Source: Siphlonurus alternatus (Eukaryota > Arthropoda > Insecta > Ephemeroptera > Siphlonuridae). Taken from it: a DNA stretch of 64,000 bases. The stretch is taken from contig OX463778.1 of NCBI GenBank assembly GCA_949825025.1, positions 49,314,829 through 49,378,828 of the forward strand, given 5' to 3'. The position numbers and the translations under genes were made by a program. Positions 33,791 to 44,539 of the stretch are shown piece after piece. Under the pieces are notes generated by a model. That model was given only the letters and a program-made list of their open reading frames with translations. It did not search any database and was not told where the DNA came from. Numbering within the stretch: the first letter of the stretch is position 1; each line of letters opens with the position of its first letter.

Positions 33791-34237
33791 ATGGAACATG
33801 TACTACGCAATAGTATCATTGACGCACTCAACAGGGGCCCATCACCTTTAATAGTACGAGGTATCGATGGAAATTTGACGATCGCACCCGCTCGTGAGCC
33901 ATTTCTGAAGGTGCTCACGACAACCTTCAAGGGGGTACCTCTTTGCGATCCGAGTGGGAGGGCATATGACCTGACAGAAATATCAGACGATGACGTCCGA
34001 CTCTCACACACGTCGATCGGCCACTTGGCTTTCCCCGAAAGGTCAAAGCTTACACCGTGGTTCAACAGGATAGCAAAGCAAGCTGATTTATTGGACGAGG
34101 AAGATTTCGATGACCGATGCCGTTTAGAGCCTACAATTGATCAATCTTTCCCATGGCCTCGGGTGGTAACTTGTACGTCCGCCCTCCTTTGTGTGGCTAT
34201 GTTGAGTGCTGTAATGTTTAATCCCGAAAAAGTTTAA
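33791..34237 (+). CDS. Small tail-anchored orphan in the viral cluster (148 aa)
   Basis: Not recognised. I chose the ATG at 33791 because the earlier in-frame ATG at 33695 overlaps the divergent helicase gene. The soluble part starts MEHVLRNSIIDALNRGPSPL, is acidic around DEEDFDD, and ends in one C-terminal hydrophobic helix (VVTCTSALLCVAMLSAVMF), the arrangement of a tail-anchored membrane protein. It ends 88 bp before the PIF-2-like gene on the same strand. Small single-helix proteins next to PIF genes are common among viral envelope proteins, which is suggestive only. Confidence 0.7.
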   Translation: MEHVLRNSIIDALNRGPSPLIVRGIDGNLTIAPAREPFLKVLTTTFKGVPLCDPSGRAYDLTEISDDDVRLSHTSIGHLAFPERSKLTPWFNRIAKQADLLDEEDFDDRCRLEPTIDQSFPWPRVVTCTSALLCVAMLSAVMFNPEKV

Positions 34238-34325
34238 AGAAAACAATGAATTCTTGTTTTATATGGGACACGAACGAACACAATGGTTGCCTTCAATTTA
34301 AATTTATGTCGATTTAGATAAAAAG

Positions 34326-35327
34326 ATGGTTTTATCGAAAAGAAAATCTCGACGCGGCATTATTGCTATATTTGCTTGCCCTAGCATCCTAACAGTGTGT
34401 TTGCTCAGTTACAAATATGTCACGGGTGGTTTTAAAAGAAACAGTGTTGCTGGAGAGACAACACACATTAAACAAGATTTAACTCGAGATTATCAACCTC
34501 TCTATGGTTTTGGTAAGAGAGATATGGCATTGTGTGATTGTGATTTCGCACACTTATCACAAAACGATTGCGACCTGCGTGAGCCGTTCAAAACTTGTCA
34601 ACATTGTCGTGGGCTGTCAATGTGTCAGCGTTATGAAGATATCATACCAGTGCAAACAAGTAGGACAGAAAAGATTATTTTTCATGAAGATGTGAATCGA
34701 GGAAAGTGCTTACCACTACAAAATACGACCTTTGCATGTAATCCGCATGTTGGGAGTATGATTTTGGCTCAACGAGATGGTCAACCTTTCTGGTTTTGCC
34801 AACCGAAATATCCCAACATCGTTCAAAAGAAGCAATACTATGGTGACGTGAATCAAGTTGTGGCGTGCAACGGACGGGGTACGCTTGCGCATCCCGCATC
34901 ATTCATTCCCTGGGAGCAGGAACGTAACTATGATCCCAACTATGCGACCTGTCTCTGTGAAAAGGGGACCATTGCGGGTGATACAAACGAGCACGGCTAC
35001 AACATGAGTTGTGTTACTGATCCATGTTCTCCTGGAGTTAGGATTGGACAAACAGACTGCTCTTGTCCTCCCGGAATGGTTTCGTGTCCTTCGGAGGCTT
35101 TCACGATAGACGAGCAGCAATATATTTGTCCCGATGCTATACTAAGACACTATGTTACATGCAAACCGGACCCTTGTGGAATTGTTCCTAGTTTTCAATA
35201 CGATGTGGAAAAGAAGACTTGCACTTCAGCGCAGAGTAAAAACATTCGATTCTCTAATGAAGTTCCAAGCAGGGGATTGCCTTATTTACGTTTAGATATT
35301 TGTGGAAGTTCAACGATCATCGACTAA
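34326..35327 (+). CDS. PIF-2-like per os infectivity factor (333 aa)
   Basis: Cysteine-rich envelope protein resembling PIF-2, a conserved part of the entry complex of baculo-, nudi-, hytrosa- and nimaviruses. Seen directly: an N-terminal hydrophobic anchor (residues about 11-31) and 24 cysteines in clusters such as LCDCDF, TCQHCRG, WFCQPKYP, TCLCEKG and TDCSCPPGMVSC. The motifs GKCLPLQNTTFACNPHVGS and SCVTDPCSPG fit the PIF-1/PIF-2 ectodomain pattern. Length is close to PIF-2 (about 380) and shorter than PIF-1 (about 530). The frame is intact with no intron. Together with the helicase and the PIF-0-like fragment it is the best evidence for naldavirus-like ancestry. PIF-1 is the main alternative. 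Confidence 0.66.
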   Translation: MVLSKRKSRRGIIAIFACPSILTVCLLSYKYVTGGFKRNSVAGETTHIKQDLTRDYQPLYGFGKRDMALCDCDFAHLSQNDCDLREPFKTCQHCRGLSMCQRYEDIIPVQTSRTEKIIFHEDVNRGKCLPLQNTTFACNPHVGSMILAQRDGQPFWFCQPKYPNIVQKKQYYGDVNQVVACNGRGTLAHPASFIPWEQERNYDPNYATCLCEKGTIAGDTNEHGYNMSCVTDPCSPGVRIGQTDCSCPPGMVSCPSEAFTIDEQQYICPDAILRHYVTCKPDPCGIVPSFQYDVEKKTCTSAQSKNIRFSNEVPSRGLPYLRLDICGSSTIID

Positions 35328-36600
35328 ATGACTGTAATATTTTTAATTGCAAAAGAAAAAAATTAAAAAAGAATATTGTAACCAAACATTATTCTATAAA
35401 CCACTCAATTTATCTGCATAAGCATGACATGATTACATTTTTTTTTAATTCATGTTGAAGTATAATTTATCCTCAGTTTTAACGAAATGAATTGTTTCAT
35501 TAAAATGCATTAATTTTTTTTTCCTTTAATTAACTACATATAGTACAGTAATTTGATTATATTTTTTTTTTAGTTTCATTATTGTTAAAATCTGTAACTC
35601 GTTAACCTACTAATTTTACTGAACATATAAAACTAATACTTAAACTAGCCCTGAAGAGCTTAATGTAAGTACATTTTTCAAGAAGAAGAAAATAATATGA
35701 TGTTAAATACATAACTACTAAAAATTGTAATTGCAGAATATAAATATTTTACGAAAAGCAGAATCAGTTTTCATGGAGTTAAATTAATTTAAATATCAAT
35801 TAAAGTATTTCTCTACAGTTAAAAAAATGTAGGTTCATTAAGCAGTTTTAAAAAACTATAATTTAAATAATTATTTTTCATAATTGTTTATTGAACACGG
35901 AATGAATTAAAACAATAAATGCAATTAAATTTTTAAGCATATTTATGATATTTCATAAAATCCCTTTGTAAATAATATTAGTTTCATCATAATTTGTAGG
36001 ATAACTACTTGAAAACATGAAACTGATAAAACACATTGAAAACTCTATTCAAAGAATTGCAGATCTAAAAAAAAAACAATAAACCTTCCTCAGACTGAAT
36101 CGTCAGTTGAATATATTGCGGTTGCGTGAGCAACTCTAATAGTCTTTTTAACAGGAGTAAGAACAGGCACAGGCGCCATGTTGTGGTATTGATGGAGCTC
36201 TAAATTCAGACAAAAGAATTAAACAATACTTTAAAAATTAATTAAAATGAAAAATTTTGTGGTGGACAAAATGAGTAAAATAAAATATAGAAATCCTTTA
36301 ACCACAGAATTTAGAATATTTTCTTAATATTTTATTTTTAAATACTTTTATTTATTACTTTGTCCTATGCTCATACATTACGTAGCTCTACTTGTCCACC
36401 AATGATGTTGAAACTCTCGATCTGACGTCACACGCATGCGTCTAATACTACAAAGTTAGAGGAGTATATTTGCAATGTAGATAACGTAAATAAGTGTTCA
36501 CTAAACATCAATGTCATTACCCCATCTGGAGGTCTTGCCAACGGTAATTAAGAATACAAATAAGTGATTTATTATATTATGGTTAAGTGGGGGAGATATA
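35328..36600. other. AT-rich intergenic DNA
   Basis: No firm gene. A 29-codon minus-strand ORF at 36090-36179 follows a possible acceptor but its phase does not suit neighbouring exons. Confidence 0.55.
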
Positions 36601-37510
36601 ACCCATAAGATGGAATTTAATGCTCAACACAGTAGGCAGTGTGGACCCTCCACATTCTTTATAAAGAGTTGAAATTAACTGGTATTAATTTAAGGTTTCA
36701 TTGACAACACACAGAAAAAAAATACCCAAGTTATTAGGAGTGATTTTTTTTTTTTATTTTGTCACGGGAGATGTAATCGTTATGTTAGAGGTAATACTTT
36801 GTAACAATGATTTAAATCGGCGCCTTAAATATGTGAAACTTTTTTTTTTTAATAAGGTTGTTATTCCTACCCAAGTTAATAACAACAGAGTAGGGAGGGT
36901 GGGTTCTTTTTTTTTTCAATGCAGATGTAGTGCTTATGTTGGAAGACAAAACATAAACTATGTATACACCCTAGTCGGCAATATATACATTGCTCTTCCC
37001 TAACACGCGGTACTCGTGTTGTGAGAGACTCACAAGTTATTTGAAATAGACATAAATTTTATTGTATCCTTCCTTGACAGTATTGATGTTGTGCTCACCA
37101 AAGGTTAACACCCTGTTTATGGGGACCAGTCAGACAAAAGAAAGGTTATCAACCCGCCCTTTCCGTTTCCCCTAAATTTATTCTAAGAAACCTTTGTTTA
37201 TTTTTTTAAAATCAAGGTCAGAGCAAGGTTGTCTCTCTGGCGACACTAGGAGGCCAAATGGTTAACACAAAAGGCAGTGGTGCAGACCCTCCACATAACC
37301 ATGAATTTTATTTTATTGTTGCTTGACAGTTATGATGTTGTTCTCACCGCGCGGTTTGCCATTGGGTTGTTGAGACCGATCTGACGAAAGAAAGGTTATC
37401 AACCCTCCCCCTATGTTTCCCCTAAATTTTTTTCCAAGAAACCTTTTTTTTTAAAGTCAAGGTCAGAGTAAAGCCGTCCCTCTGGCAACACTAGAAGGCA
37501 AAATGAAAAA
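36601..37510. repeat. Repeat region with a 265-bp unit in two tandem copies
   Basis: Two imperfect direct copies (about 37040-37258 and 37300-37504) share TTGACAGT, GAAAGAAAGGTTATCAACC, TTTCCCCTAAATTT, GGTCAGAG and CTCTGGC.ACACTAG. A related stretch with GACCCTCCACAT lies at about 36640. The family is unknown and no ORF is convincing. Confidence 0.65.
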
Positions 37511-37896
37511 AAAAAAATCTCTTTGACGTCCGCGCAACCTGTTGCACACAAGTGACTGACTGGTTGCATACAAGCATGATATAAGAAAAAAAGATGGCTA
37601 TAAAATTTAATGTTATTTTTTGCCTATTGCTTTCATTTGTAAGATAAATGAAAAAAATTTTTATAATTGTTTAAATAGATGTGGTTTTTAGTAAACCTCT
37701 AACAATTTGTTCTTTTTTATATGGATTAATTAAAAGATAGTAAATATTTAAAATGAAAATTTTTAGAGAGTAATCGCTAATAAGATCATAAGCACTTTTA
37801 TACTAATATGTAAATATTGCATAAATATATAACATTTCTATTATAAAATACAAGATCATTGTATCAATTTTAACATACAAAAATACAATTAACTTT
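37511..37896. other. AT-rich intergenic DNA
   Basis: No gene or structured element seen. Confidence 0.6.
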
Positions 37897-37908
37897 AGTA
37901 TTATTTAT

Positions 37909-37968
<60 letters not shown>

Positions 37969-37980
37969 ATAAATAATACT
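37897..37980. repeat. TA tract inside a perfect palindrome
   Basis: AGTATTATTTATAACAATAT at 37897 is repeated exactly in complement at 37961-37980, 20 of 20 bases, on either side of about 45 bp of TA repeats. The whole 84 bp can fold into one uninterrupted stem. Confidence 0.95.
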
Positions 37981-37997
37981 TCTTGTGTTTTATTTAC

Positions 37998-38171
37998 CTT
38001 GATCTCTACAGTCCGAGCTCCGGATGTGGTTTTCTCATGCTCTCCATTGGTAGGAGGATCAAGGTTAGGAGAGAAGATTCCCGAGAGAGGAGTGGTCTTG
38101 TCGATCGTCAATATCATGTCCTGTGAACCTTCGCTTGGATCTGGGGCCGTCGGTGTATACATCATCTTATT
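37998..38171 (-). CDS. Phase-0 exon, 58 codons
   Basis: Acceptor CTGTTCTTAG and donor AAG/GTAAAT bound 174 nt encoding NKMMYTPTAPDPSEGSQDMI and a Pro/Ser/Thr-rich continuation ending TVEIK. Two adjacent Met codons make it a possible first coding exon. Composition suggests a disordered region. It has the same phase as the three exons at 29.5-30.9 kb. If they belong to one gene, the viral cluster at 31.9-35.3 kb lies in its intron. Confidence 0.5.
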
Positions 38172-38340
38172 CTAAGAACAGAGAAAAAATGAATTATAGC
38201 AGAATGATTTAGTAGTCAGGGTCAATTCATCAGTCCCTCTAGTTTTTACAACATATTTAAAACGAGCACTGTACTTAAAATATATATTGTTTACTTGCAC
38301 ACATTGCGTAACTTGTTACAGTGCCCATCTGCCTCGTACC

Positions 38341-38401
<61 letters not shown>

Positions 38402-39654
38402 TTTATTTATTTATATATATATATAATGAAATGAATGCTTTCTCAATTCCTTGATCATAAAAAAGTCTTATTTTTTCCCAAACTGTTAATCATGAAAGTG
38501 AAAAATAGACAAATATAATTGAAATGAAACTATACTTTATAATTAGTTATCGTTAATTAGATCATAAACGCTTGTACAATAATCATTACATAAAATTTCT
38601 AATATAACATACAAAAGAATATCGTTTTTCACATGCTTAAATATAAAAAAAGTGGAAAAATGATTATCTTGTATATAAAAAATATGTTTTTCAATTAGCT
38701 CAAATTGCCGACACCGAAATTAATGTATGGAATTTTTTGTTTATTTGTTTTACTACAACATTTCTTCTTTGTAAACACAATATTAATTATGAATTCTTCA
38801 ATAGAACCTATTGCAAAATTAAAAAAAAAAAAAGAACTTGAAAAATACAATACATTTTAACTAACAAACTTTTTGTTAATGGGTGCAGATAGCCAAGTTT
38901 CTAGCCACGTTTAGCTAAACCACGTTACTCTCTACCTGTTTTACGTGTTAAACTACTTAGTTAAAAGTGTTGTTAAGCTAAAACTGCTAAAGTCCTGGCT
39001 AACTGTTTCGTGAATCACGCCGAATAATAATAGGTACCTGATTTTGGTATGGTTTTGAAACCTGTTTGAGTTTCTATATGGAAGTTAGGAAATTTATCAT
39101 GGAATCCTGCTTATTAAAAATTTACGGAAACCACGACGAATTAGATGAAATTTCGTTTTCATGAATCTACGATTAGTGTACCTTGGTGAGCGAATCCCAC
39201 TAAACTATTATATGATGCAGGACCTAGCCAAGCAAGATGTTTCAAAGTCGGGAATGAATTTAAAAATAAAGAAACATAATAATATTAACGTGAATAATTA
39301 TAATAATATTAAGACAAAATATTGTGAAAAGTTTTAAATCAACATTTAAATTAACTTAATAACATGAAATTACATACAAGTTGTTGAATAGACGTACAAT
39401 ATATATTTAAAATCATACTCGATACGTATATAATGTGTTACAACGGTTTATTTCCACGAAATGTTTTTAACCATGTTTTTTACTATAGTCTTAAAAGCTG
39501 TGGTAGGAGGTGGGAGGAGCTTTTTGCTTTATTCCCACTCCTTTGTTAGGGTCCATAACAAAGAACGGGTTAGTCATTTCGCATAACATTTGCAATGAGT
39601 TTGGTAGTTGTTTGTGTGTTCCTCCCTATTTTTTAGTTTCTAATAAGATATATA
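38172..39654. other. AT-rich intergenic DNA with TA tract and MITE-like end
   Basis: A TA tract lies at 38343-38398. Around 38880-39025 is a block containing GTTAGCTAAAC-type motifs and ending TTTCGTGAATCACGCC, which resembles in complement the left end of the element near 52305. No gene seen until 39655. Confidence 0.5.
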
Positions 39655-42501
39655 ATGACGCAAATCGTAAATGACATAAGCTTTCTCATTAGTAAGAAGT
39701 ATTATCGCATTGAAAATGGCAAACGAATATACATGTTAAACGACTTGGTAAATAAAAGTGAAGAGGTCGTCGCCAGTGATTTCTACAGTTTGTACCCAGA
39801 ACTGACTAAAGAATGTATTGATGATCATTTTAATGTTTTATATGGTTGTAGACCGATTGCTCATTATTTCCGTGTGTTAAACCGGTATCTCTATGAAAAA
39901 GTAAGTGATTCGCTGAAGCAAATGATTGATATGGGACAAGGAGAGTGGAAAAGTGTGTCTGATTTGTGCAACGAATCTGTTACGGTCTTCAAGTATCAGG
40001 GAGACACAGTCCCGCTTTGGAGTTTGAAAGAAAATCACGCCTTCATCATTAATAATGGAGTTATGGAAATGTACATTCCGGAGGACATGACTCTACTCAT
40101 GATAAGATTCTTGCAGAGGTATAATCGTGATTATCATGCCAGTGGTCCCGTGAAGAGTGTTATCGTAGACAGGGACCGAACCTTTCACATCTGTCATTAT
40201 AACGGGACATGCCTCACCAACAGGTTGGAGTTCATACCTGATGGATTACCTTTTACATCAATTTTGCACTCTATTATCGTTCTGACAGTTCCTGTTCAAA
40301 CCTCAGTAGTATATTTCGAGTTTCTAGTGGAGAGAACCCTTATGGAGTATTTTACATTCACTCGACGACATCAAGTGTTGTATGCAGAAAACAAAACTAG
40401 TGGTAGTAAAATAATATACGAATACATAAAAGCGGGGCTCATTAGAATCACTCGTAGAGGACCATTGCATTCTGAACCAGAAATCGCCTCACATCTCGAA
40501 AAGGATCTCGATAGAGCCTACACGACGGCAAGAGACGCCTGTGCAAGTGTGAGCTCAGCTTTCAATTGCTTCGTGTTCAAACGCAGTGAACCTCTTCGCA
40601 CACTTAGAATGAGAGAACTTAAGATTTTACTCTATGCTATTAGACATAATATCATGGATCCCATTGCGCTGCAAAAATTACGATCCATGACTTTGGCAGA
40701 CGTGTACCCCCTTGCCGACAAGTCCTTCCTGGAAGCCATCACGAAGAACCCACACATTGAAAAATGCTTTAAGCAACGTATTGATGTAATGGAACTTACA
40801 GTTTGTACGTACTCGAGATTAAACTTTTTGCTACGTAAACTCCAAGATGACATCATATTCACAGTGTGTATTATCAGAGGAATAGACGGTACCCCCGGAA
40901 ACCATGAGTATTATTTCTTTAAGCAAACCATCAACACGATTGGCACGTGCTATTGTATAGAAAATTTAGATGATCTCCATATGATTGTCGGTTCGAAAAG
41001 CGTCGTTGAGAGTGGTTACACCCCCGAATCAATTCCTGAAGTCGTCATGCAACTCCGGCTGAAGAATCCAGAGACCTTTGTCATCATCTTTTTGTGGCAA
41101 AATGATGGAATCGATATTGATTTAGTCGCCACTGCTCATATCAATGCGAGATTGAGATTTTCAAACCATGAAAATCCTCAGCACGTGCAAAGCACGTTTC
41201 AAAGCATGTGGCCTTTGTTTGTTTATTATAAACCAAGCATTTATTCTTCGGTGAGATTCATCAATGAAAAGCCAACTAAAATCACTGCACAGGCCTTAGA
41301 GTTGGCCCACGCATGTCAGAAGATGATTTCATGCCCAAAGAAAGGTGACCCAAATGGACGTGTAGTTGAACATGATCTTTTTGTTTACACCGGAGATATA
41401 AGAAGCAAGTTTTATGGATTGTGTCTTCACCTCAAGCCTATGGAAAGGAGAGACGTTAATTTCGTACACGTTTTCCAAGAAGATGACGTGTTGAGTCATA
41501 TCTTTGTTACCAGGTATGATAATGGTGAGCAAAAATTAATTTGCGTGTTAGGCCAAGAGACGGATATTTTCAATGAAATGGTGACAACGCAATGCCTAAT
41601 TGACGTTCCGTTCATTCTCGTTGACGGAGATTTGGAGCTCGCGGTTCATGCCCACTGCATTAGAAACAAGAGCGTTCCGATCGAACGAGCTGCAAGAATT
41701 GTCAAGTCGATACAACACTTCAAAAACATAGATACAACCTCTTCTTTAGTTGCCGAGATGGTCAAGAACCATTACTGGGAATTTGACTGGTTCGGACACC
41801 ATAGCGAAATATATTACATCACCGAGACAACGACCAATATTCATTTCATGAAGGACCTCTCAGTTTTCTTGCAATTGGTACAAATTTATCGAATGCTCTC
41901 CCTGGATGAATTACAAATTCTTGTTCAAAAGGAGACACAGCAATTCAAAATTAAGAATAATATACATCTCATTCACAGTTTTAGTATTTCTGAATTACTT
42001 TATAAAGTTTTATTAGCACCTGCCGATGAAATTACATGGAGCAATTGCGTCCTCGCCAAGTGTGGGGGTACTATCGTCGATACATCAAGAATTCAGTGTG
42101 TTGCTAGCATTTATATTAGGTACTCTTTTAAGCATTCCATCGCTTTGGCCACATTCATCACGAAGAACCATATAAAGGAGGGTACAATTCTAATTTCGGG
42201 AACTCCCCCCAAAATAGCAAGGCATAAAATTGAAAAAGTAGATATCCTACACGCATTCGAGGTTAGCGATGGTCACTCGCATGAGAGAATGAGACGCGTC
42301 ACAGTTAAAGGAGCACAACTCAAGACGGACTCGATCGCCGGTCTCTTTTCAATTTTTAACAAGTTAAATTTATACAACGCACCGGTGCCAAATCTGTCTG
42401 AACATACAGGTCGTAAAGCCAGCATTATGATAAACGCAATCTATGAGATTGCAAAACAGAATAACTTGTACGTCGACTTTGAATCTTTGATGACCGAATA
42501 A
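39655..42501 (+). CDS. Large intronless orphan protein (948 aa), viral-type
   Basis: Not recognised. It is a long uninterrupted frame with normal amino-acid composition, no signal peptide and no clear transmembrane segment. It starts MTQIVNDISFLISKKYY. The middle contains a basic, helix-rich stretch (RHQVLYAENKTSG onward) and several DxD-like acidic pairs, none matching polymerase, helicase, nuclease or kinase motifs that I know. ATAAG lies eight bases before the ATG (39643-39647), the sequence of a baculovirus-type late initiator, though other viral-type genes here lack it. Intronless form, moderate AT bias and position after the PIF cluster suggest the same viral source; an origin in the host cannot be excluded. 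Confidence 0.78.
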   Translation: MTQIVNDISFLISKKYYRIENGKRIYMLNDLVNKSEEVVASDFYSLYPELTKECIDDHFNVLYGCRPIAHYFRVLNRYLYEKVSDSLKQMIDMGQGEWKSVSDLCNESVTVFKYQGDTVPLWSLKENHAFIINNGVMEMYIPEDMTLLMIRFLQRYNRDYHASGPVKSVIVDRDRTFHICHYNGTCLTNRLEFIPDGLPFTSILHSIIVLTVPVQTSVVYFEFLVERTLMEYFTFTRRHQVLYAENKTSGSKIIYEYIKAGLIRITRRGPLHSEPEIASHLEKDLDRAYTTARDACASVSSAFNCFVFKRSEPLRTLRMRELKILLYAIRHNIMDPIALQKLRSMTLADVYPLADKSFLEAITKNPHIEKCFKQRIDVMELTVCTYSRLNFLLRKLQDDIIFTVCIIRGIDGTPGNHEYYFFKQTINTIGTCYCIENLDDLHMIVGSKSVVESGYTPESIPEVVMQLRLKNPETFVIIFLWQNDGIDIDLVATAHINARLRFSNHENPQHVQSTFQSMWPLFVYYKPSIYSSVRFINEKPTKITAQALELAHACQKMISCPKKGDPNGRVVEHDLFVYTGDIRSKFYGLCLHLKPMERRDVNFVHVFQEDDVLSHIFVTRYDNGEQKLICVLGQETDIFNEMVTTQCLIDVPFILVDGDLELAVHAHCIRNKSVPIERAARIVKSIQHFKNIDTTSSLVAEMVKNHYWEFDWFGHHSEIYYITETTTNIHFMKDLSVFLQLVQIYRMLSLDELQILVQKETQQFKIKNNIHLIHSFSISELLYKVLLAPADEITWSNCVLAKCGGTIVDTSRIQCVASIYIRYSFKHSIALATFITKNHIKEGTILISGTPPKIARHKIEKVDILHAFEVSDGHSHERMRRVTVKGAQLKTDSIAGLFSIFNKLNLYNAPVPNLSEHTGRKASIMINAIYEIAKQNNLYVDFESLMTE

Positions 42502-43174
42502 ATTTAACAAGGTATAAACTTATATTCTTCGTCAAACTAAAAAATATTACGTTCGGATGAAACCATTGCAGGTACTCGTGTGTTTTTCTACATTGGAATC
42601 TGTTTTACTCATAACCACCTAGAGGTGGAGAACGTTCTATGGATTGAATAAGTGGGAGAGGCCAAGTACGGCGAGTAGAGGGAGAATAACATGGGACATT
42701 GGACCGAGTATAACCCTATGGTGGAAGGGCACTCTACATCAGCCGTCTTACATTTGTGTACGAATAAACTTTGGATTTGGTTGCGCTGCAGCAAGAGTTT
42801 CAAAAATTATACCAGGTTAACTTATGTATAGTCTAGTCTTGTAATACAACCTATTATGCTCACACAACTGATGGCGATCGCGAAGATAAAAGAAGATGAA
42901 GATTACTAATTCATTGAATGTTTCTACATATGGCTAGTGATTGAATTTACTTGAATGTTACTTCTATATACTTAATTCTCACTAAGAAAATAATCTATGA
43001 GAGTTGAGTTTATTTTTCATATTCCTTCGTAAATCAAAAGCTATGAAGACATATATAGTACCGTATTATTTCTAAGGTAGTAAAATATAACTAAAAGAAA
43101 TAAAAGCAACACACACCGTTACAGTTGTAACTTACCTCAAGATACATCAAGATCGGGTAAATATTTTTAAGAAA

Positions 43175-43249
<75 letters not shown>

Positions 43250-43396
43250 AAACTTTCTCCTTACTACTCTGTGTGTTATTTTTTTAAAAATCCAGACGGC
43301 AAAAAATACCTGGACAAAGAAAGGTAGGAAAGGATTTATATAGTTACCATATTTATTTCACAAAAAATAAAATATTATTTGTAATTAATCCTGTAT
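42502..43396. other. Intergenic DNA with a possible LTR-like block
   Basis: About 42600-42830 is less AT-rich and contains AATAAACTTTGG and TGTTTTACTCATAACC. It resembles LTR sequence, but I could not define both ends. A (TA)n tract is at 43178-43243. Confidence 0.35.
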
Positions 43397-43711
43397 ATGA
43401 AAGTCTTCAAAATGCATAATTATAAAAAAAAAAGGTGTCTAAGTGACTATTTACAAGACCTGGCGATACAACATTGTGACAACGAGGCATTTACGTCAAG
43501 ACTCATCAGGAGTGGCCATTCGGAGGAAACTATTGCTCTTGGCGCTTATCTTTTTGCATACCACATCAAGACGGATTTTACTGAAGATTCTTTGTTAGAG
43601 GCCCTGGAAAGATTCAATGACATACTATCTACTCAGTTTAGTCCAGCAAGTCTACCAAAAGCAGGTGTAGTCATGCATCACTACCGTTTCTTTTTTAAGA
43701 AATTAAACTAG
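43397..43711 (+). CDS. Small hypothetical protein (104 aa)
   Basis: Not recognised. The frame is non-repetitive and likely alpha-helical (KRCLSDYLQDLAIQHC; SLLEALERFNDILST). The start may be either the first Met or the Met at codon 6 (MHNYKKKRC). No membrane segment. It lies between the 948-residue orphan and the Merlin-type transposase, intronless. It could be another small viral-type gene or an exon of an unseen gene. Confidence 0.48.
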   Translation: MKVFKMHNYKKKRCLSDYLQDLAIQHCDNEAFTSRLIRSGHSEETIALGAYLFAYHIKTDFTEDSLLEALERFNDILSTQFSPASLPKAGVVMHHYRFFFKKLN

Positions 43712-43879
43712 TGATAATAATTTCTTAAGGAGAAGACAAGATTATGCTCCATACTTTTAAATTATTTTGATTAAAGTACGGCATGAAAAGTTGTATTTTA
43801 TGACTAGGTTTAAACATTGCAACATATATTATGAAATATTAAGCAAATTCACACTTGAACATTCCACTTTTCTATTCTC

Positions 43880-44326
43880 ATGGAAGGAAAAGAAAAATAA
43901 TATTTGTGATGCTTGTTTCGTATTAATATTTAGAAATAAACTTTATGAAATTTCTACACAACACATATGCTTTAAAAATATACTTGTATAATTTAATTTT
44001 ATAATAGAGGATGGACTGTAGCATTTAATATTAATTTTATAGGTAAAAACAAGTACCAAATGAAATTTTAATTGACCTGAACTTAATTGTTTCTCATTTT
44101 TTCGGTATTTTTAATAACACCTCTTATTTGTGTTTTGCTGTTTTAAATATATTTTAATAATAGGATTTTTTTTTTTCATTTGGGTTCCTCAGTCTGTAAT
44201 GTTAGATTCATATACATACAATTCATTGACCTAAAAAAAAAATTAGTTTAATGAAGTATTTTATGTTGAAGTATTTCAAAAAATTATTTCATTATTTGGC
44301 GTCATACAAGACGTTGAATTGAAAAG

Positions 44327-44330
<4 letters not shown>
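43880..44330 (+). repeat. Copy 2 of the 450-bp interspersed repeat
   Basis: Matches 8021-8470 with few substitutions and again runs into a TA tract. It lies directly downstream of the transposase gene (transcribed toward it), so it may be part of the same mobile unit. Confidence 0.9.

Positions 44331-44398
<68 letters not shown>
44329..44398. repeat. (TA)n microsatellite
   Basis: About 70 bp of TA repeats at the end of the 450-bp repeat. Confidence 0.97.
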
Positions 44399-44401
<3 letters not shown>

Positions 44402-44539
44402 ATTAGTCTTTTATTAAACACAGAAATATATATATAAATATATATTACCAATCATATATATAAAAAAATTTGAATTAAAGAGAGTTTTTTTTATATAACT
44501 GATATGTATAAATACAAATAATGTCGCATACTAGTTTAG

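Noticed and set aside
36090..36179. Possible terminal exon of the phase-0 exon set (MAPVPVLTPVKKTIRV)
   Set aside because: The preceding acceptor leads into a different frame from the phase-0 pattern, and no poly(A) signal follows.
39643..39647. ATAAG late-promoter motif as a rule for the viral genes
   Set aside because: Found before the 948-residue ORF and the helicase only; absent before the PIF-2-like, PIF-0-like and other genes, so chance is likely in AT-rich DNA.
43767..43991. ORF overlapping the 450-bp repeat
   Set aside because: Half of it is the dispersed repeat also present at 8.0 kb, where the frame is not kept.
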